64,000 bases of DNA from Methanobrevibacter sp. (GTDB lineage Archaea > Methanobacteriota > Methanobacteria > Methanobacteriales > Methanobacteriaceae): assembly GCA_017459665.1 (NCBI GenBank), contig JAFUCN010000069.1, positions 1 to 64,000 on the forward strand, read 5' to 3'. The position numbers were made by a program, and so were the translations under genes. The notes beneath the pieces were generated by a model, which saw nothing but the letters and a program-made list of their open reading frames with translations, did no database searches and had not been told where the DNA came from. Shown one piece after another: positions 61,724 to 64,000 of this stretch (its first letter is position 1; each line of letters starts with the position of its first letter).

Positions 61724-63136
61724 TATGAGACCCATGTTCGTCAGAAATTGAACGAATGTAATTAGCGATATAGCAGCTATCTGAAATATCAGGAGACCTA
61801 CTAAGAAGTGCTCTTACTTCTGCTTTAGGACAAACTTTAGGTTCCTGTCCATCATAGTTGACCTTATGAGCTTGAAGTTCTCGTCTTAGTTCTTCATAAA
61901 GAGGAATTTTGTAGTAAATCTTAAGATGTCCGTCATCTAAATCTCTAGAAAGTTTGTAGATATAGGAACTTCTATTTTTTCCTGTTGCTAAGTATTCAGT
62001 AATTCTCCAGCCTTTAATTTGCATTTGACTTACTAATCCAACTCCTACGCCATTCTTTTCTATTGCTATATTTCTTGCTTCGTTTTTTGTAAACCTATGT
62101 TTGCTTGCAAATGTTTCAAGTTTATCTGCATATTGACGTGCAATCGGAACGTCAGAGTTCTTATCAGCCTTAAGTTCAATTTGGTCTGCAATGACACCGT
62201 TATCAATGAGTGTTGCAATTGTCGCATCGCCTCCTGAATCTGCGACATCTACACCAATAAACTTATTAAAGACAATTTGTCCATTTTCTGTTTTTGGTTC
62301 TGGCAATTCGTAAATAATACTCTTAGATAATATATCACTTGTAAAGAGAGAATCAGAATCATCAGAATAGTTCCAGTCTCCTTCATAAAGACGTTTTCGT
62401 TGTTTAGGTTCAAGAGATTTTAGATTTTCAATGTATGAATCAGGCAAGAACGGGTTGTCATAACATGTGAGTCTTAGAAAACATCGATATGCGTCAATCT
62501 TCTTGCCTTGTTCATCGACTGTTTGACCAATTTTCCATTCCTGAAATTCTCCGCCTCCAAGATTTTCGTAAGGGTCATAAAATTGTTCTCTTAGAAAATT
62601 CTGTGAAGGGTTACATGAAAGAAGAATCTTTCCAGGACGTTTATACATAATCGAAGCCGGACCACGTCCGATACGAGATTTAGCAATTTGATAAGCTTCA
62701 AATGCAACTTCACCTGCCTCGTCGATATAAGCATCATCAATGTTTGTTGAGCCTAATCTTTGAAGGTCTTCATCACCTCTAAGGTCAAGTCCTAGAAAAT
62801 GTATTCTTGAACCATTCTTAAAAAGAATTTCTCCTCCGAAGTCATTGATACGATAATCCCATTTATCATCTTTTTGTCCGGGTTTGCGCTCATTTAATCC
62901 TTCTCGTTTAAGTGTTTGTTTCATTTCTTCGAATGTGGTTAAACGAAGAGCTGCAGTCGTCTTTCGGCAGATTGCACAACGATAACCTGGGTACTTTTTT
63001 GAAAGAACTAAAACAGAATAACAAATTGCAGAGCTTTTTGACCCCCCTGCCGCTACGATCCCCCGATAAGAATTTCAGTGTACTTCGGGTTTCTCATCAT
63101 ATCAAGAACTTCGAGTTGTTTTCTACTGAGATTCAT
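61695..63136 (-). CDS. terL: Terminase large subunit, frameshifted at the Walker A motif
   Basis: DNA-packaging ATPase and nuclease. Read with one frameshift, it starts at ATG 63136 after AAAGGAG. Frame 1 gives MNLSRKQLEVLDMMRNPKYT, then EILIGGS and TAG. The -1 frame gives VAAGGSKSSAI, the rest of the P-loop, then YPGYRCAICRKTTAAL. The run of five G at 63060-63064 (reverse strand) would join the frames if it had six. Downstream are AYIDEAGEV (Walker B) and LLSCNPSQN. The nuclease domain has FIGVDVADSGGDATI, AIEKNGVG and a late SDISDS-like acidic part. As given, only a truncated protein from 62924 without ATPase could be made. Confidence 0.85.
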
Positions 63137-63829
63137 TCGAGGGATTCTCCTTTCTGAGTTTTTCTAACTCTTTTATTTTATCTTCTTTCAAATCAAATCC
63201 TTTTTCATTAAGTGACTTTCTTTTAGCTTCTAAATAGCGTAATCTTATGTTTGATTTCCACATTGCTTTTTTAGTATTTTCACGATTCTTTTTCTTTACA
63301 TCTGGCCTAGCCATAGCTTTTCTAGTTTGAACTATAATCTTCATTCGATGCTCAGGGTCTTTCATTTTCTCTTTCATGATTTGAGACATTTCTTTTCGTT
63401 TATCTGCATCTTTCATTCTTAAAGAACCTTTTAGCGATTTCTTTCTAACTTCAGGATTTACCATAGCTTTTTAGTTGCTCTTGAAATGTTTTGTTTATAT
63501 TCATCAGACATTTTCTTTCCTTTATTCCATGGGATGCTTCCTTTTTCCCAATGATAAGATTGGTCTGAATATTCTTGGGGCATAAACCAGATATTATATT
63601 CTGGGTTTTCGTTCTTAATATGTTTGATTTCTGCTAATGCTAATTCTTCATTTGAATCACACCATTGTATGATTTCAATTTTGAAGTTTTGAATTCCATA
63701 CTTTTTAATTGCAGATTTCAGATGTTTGCCAGAACCGTAATAATTCTTATCAAATTCAGAACGTCTATGTTTTCCAATATACGTTTTGTTATTTATAAGA
63801 TTTGTAGTTCTGTAAACGTAACCAAACAT
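63123..63829 (-). CDS. GIY-YIG homing endonuclease, frameshifted
   Basis: Two overlapping frames, 63458-63829 and 63123-63464, form one gene if one A is added in the five-base run at 63468-63472. The N-terminal part has GYVYRTTNLINNKTYIGKHR and NYYGSGKHL, the GIY-YIG core. SIPWNKGKKMSDEYKQNISR starts NUMOD3-like DNA-binding repeats, which continue in the other frame (NPEVRKKSLKGSLRMKDADK, PEHRMKI). TGA-TATAAT (reverse, 63835-63843) ends five bases before the ATG, so it is leaderless-type. It is directly upstream of and overlaps the terminase gene, which is also broken. Confidence 0.75.
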
Positions 63830-63835
63830 ATTTTA

Positions 63836-64000
63836 TTATATCACATCTTCTTGAGATTGAACCTGCCCATCCGCCTTATGCTTTGGATCGATAATAGTAA
63901 TTGTGATATCTTTACTATCAAAGAAGCCTGGTGCTGTATCGATAACTACTCTATCACCGTAAGCTATCTTTTGAATGAGCTCTATTGCTTTTTTATCTCC
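63836..64000 (-). CDS. C-terminal fragment of an unknown protein upstream of terminase
   Basis: The reverse strand is open from base 64000 to TAA at 63836-63838. The visible 54 residues include AIELIQKIAYGDRVVIDTAP and ITITIIDPKHKADGQVQSQE. Position next to the large terminase makes a small terminase subunit plausible, but no motif confirms it. The endonuclease promoter overlaps its stop. Confidence 0.5.
   Translation of the reverse strand, partial: GDKKAIELIQKIAYGDRVVIDTAPGFFDSKDITITIIDPKHKADGQVQSQEDVI

Overview
The window is about 64 kb of a low-GC genome of a tailed, siphovirus-like phage. It is cut at both ends: a partial homing endonuclease at the left and a partial gene next to the large terminase at the right. 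Evidence for a phage is the set of portal-MuF fusion, HK97-type major capsid protein, prohead protease, tail tube, tape measure, distal tail protein, baseplate hub, terminase, r1t-type holin and CHAP endolysin. UGA is used as a normal stop in many genes, including ATGA overlaps, so hosts that recode UGA are unlikely. The promoters (TTTACT-17-TATAAT, and extended -10 boxes) and AGGAG ribosome sites fit a low-GC monoderm bacterium. Many promoters sit exactly where the transcript would begin at the AUG, so the host probably accepts leaderless mRNAs. I cannot name the host from the sequence.

Layout. 1-10.6 kb: replication, recombination and RNA repair: DnaE-type DNA polymerase with an in-frame stop, T4-like polynucleotide kinase-phosphatase, T4 Rnl1-like RNA ligase, ERF annealing protein, ribbon-helix-helix protein, HNH protein and ATP-dependent DNA ligase. 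10.6-12.6 kb: three small proteins with related N-termini, two of which carry a conserved glycine-rich tag (consensus NGG[PK][GN]SGN..PGQGRG.GKP) and one a diverged version. 12.7-19 kb: holin, receptor-binding fibre genes, a reverse-strand membrane protein and the endolysin. 19-22.3 kb: anaerobic ribonucleotide reductase NrdD and a GIY-YIG endonuclease. 22.4-38 kb: portal-MuF, then large genes in which the tag is repeated up to three times, each copy followed by a toxin-like domain (zinc metallopeptidase or ADP-ribosyltransferase). These are interrupted at 30-33.6 kb by small early-type genes and a second RNA ligase. 38-41.5 kb: a candidate structured RNA, a promoter-terminator pair, the major capsid gene, three tRNAs and dihydrofolate reductase. 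41.6-57.1 kb: tail and appendage genes, with the prohead protease (itself carrying the tag) placed between tail tube and tape measure. 57.4-61.7 kb: small unknown genes and a metallophosphoesterase. 61.7-64 kb, reverse strand: large terminase and a GIY-YIG endonuclease, both frameshifted.

The main candidate for an undescribed system is the tagged-effector arsenal. Twelve copies of a 20-residue tag lie in eight loci, always after a short leader or after a previous effector domain, and one copy is in the head-maturation protease gene. I infer that the tag targets effector domains to the prohead, and that processing at or near it splits multi-domain precursors into separate proteins packaged in the head and delivered with the DNA.

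Several genes are broken in the given sequence: dnaE (CTT-TAA-CTT), terminase, a GIY-YIG gene, one effector gene and the protease-linked tag. The three frameshifts are all consistent with one base lost from a six-base homopolymer, so assembly error must be excluded before any recoding is claimed. The dnaE case is different: a matched-codon six-base insertion.
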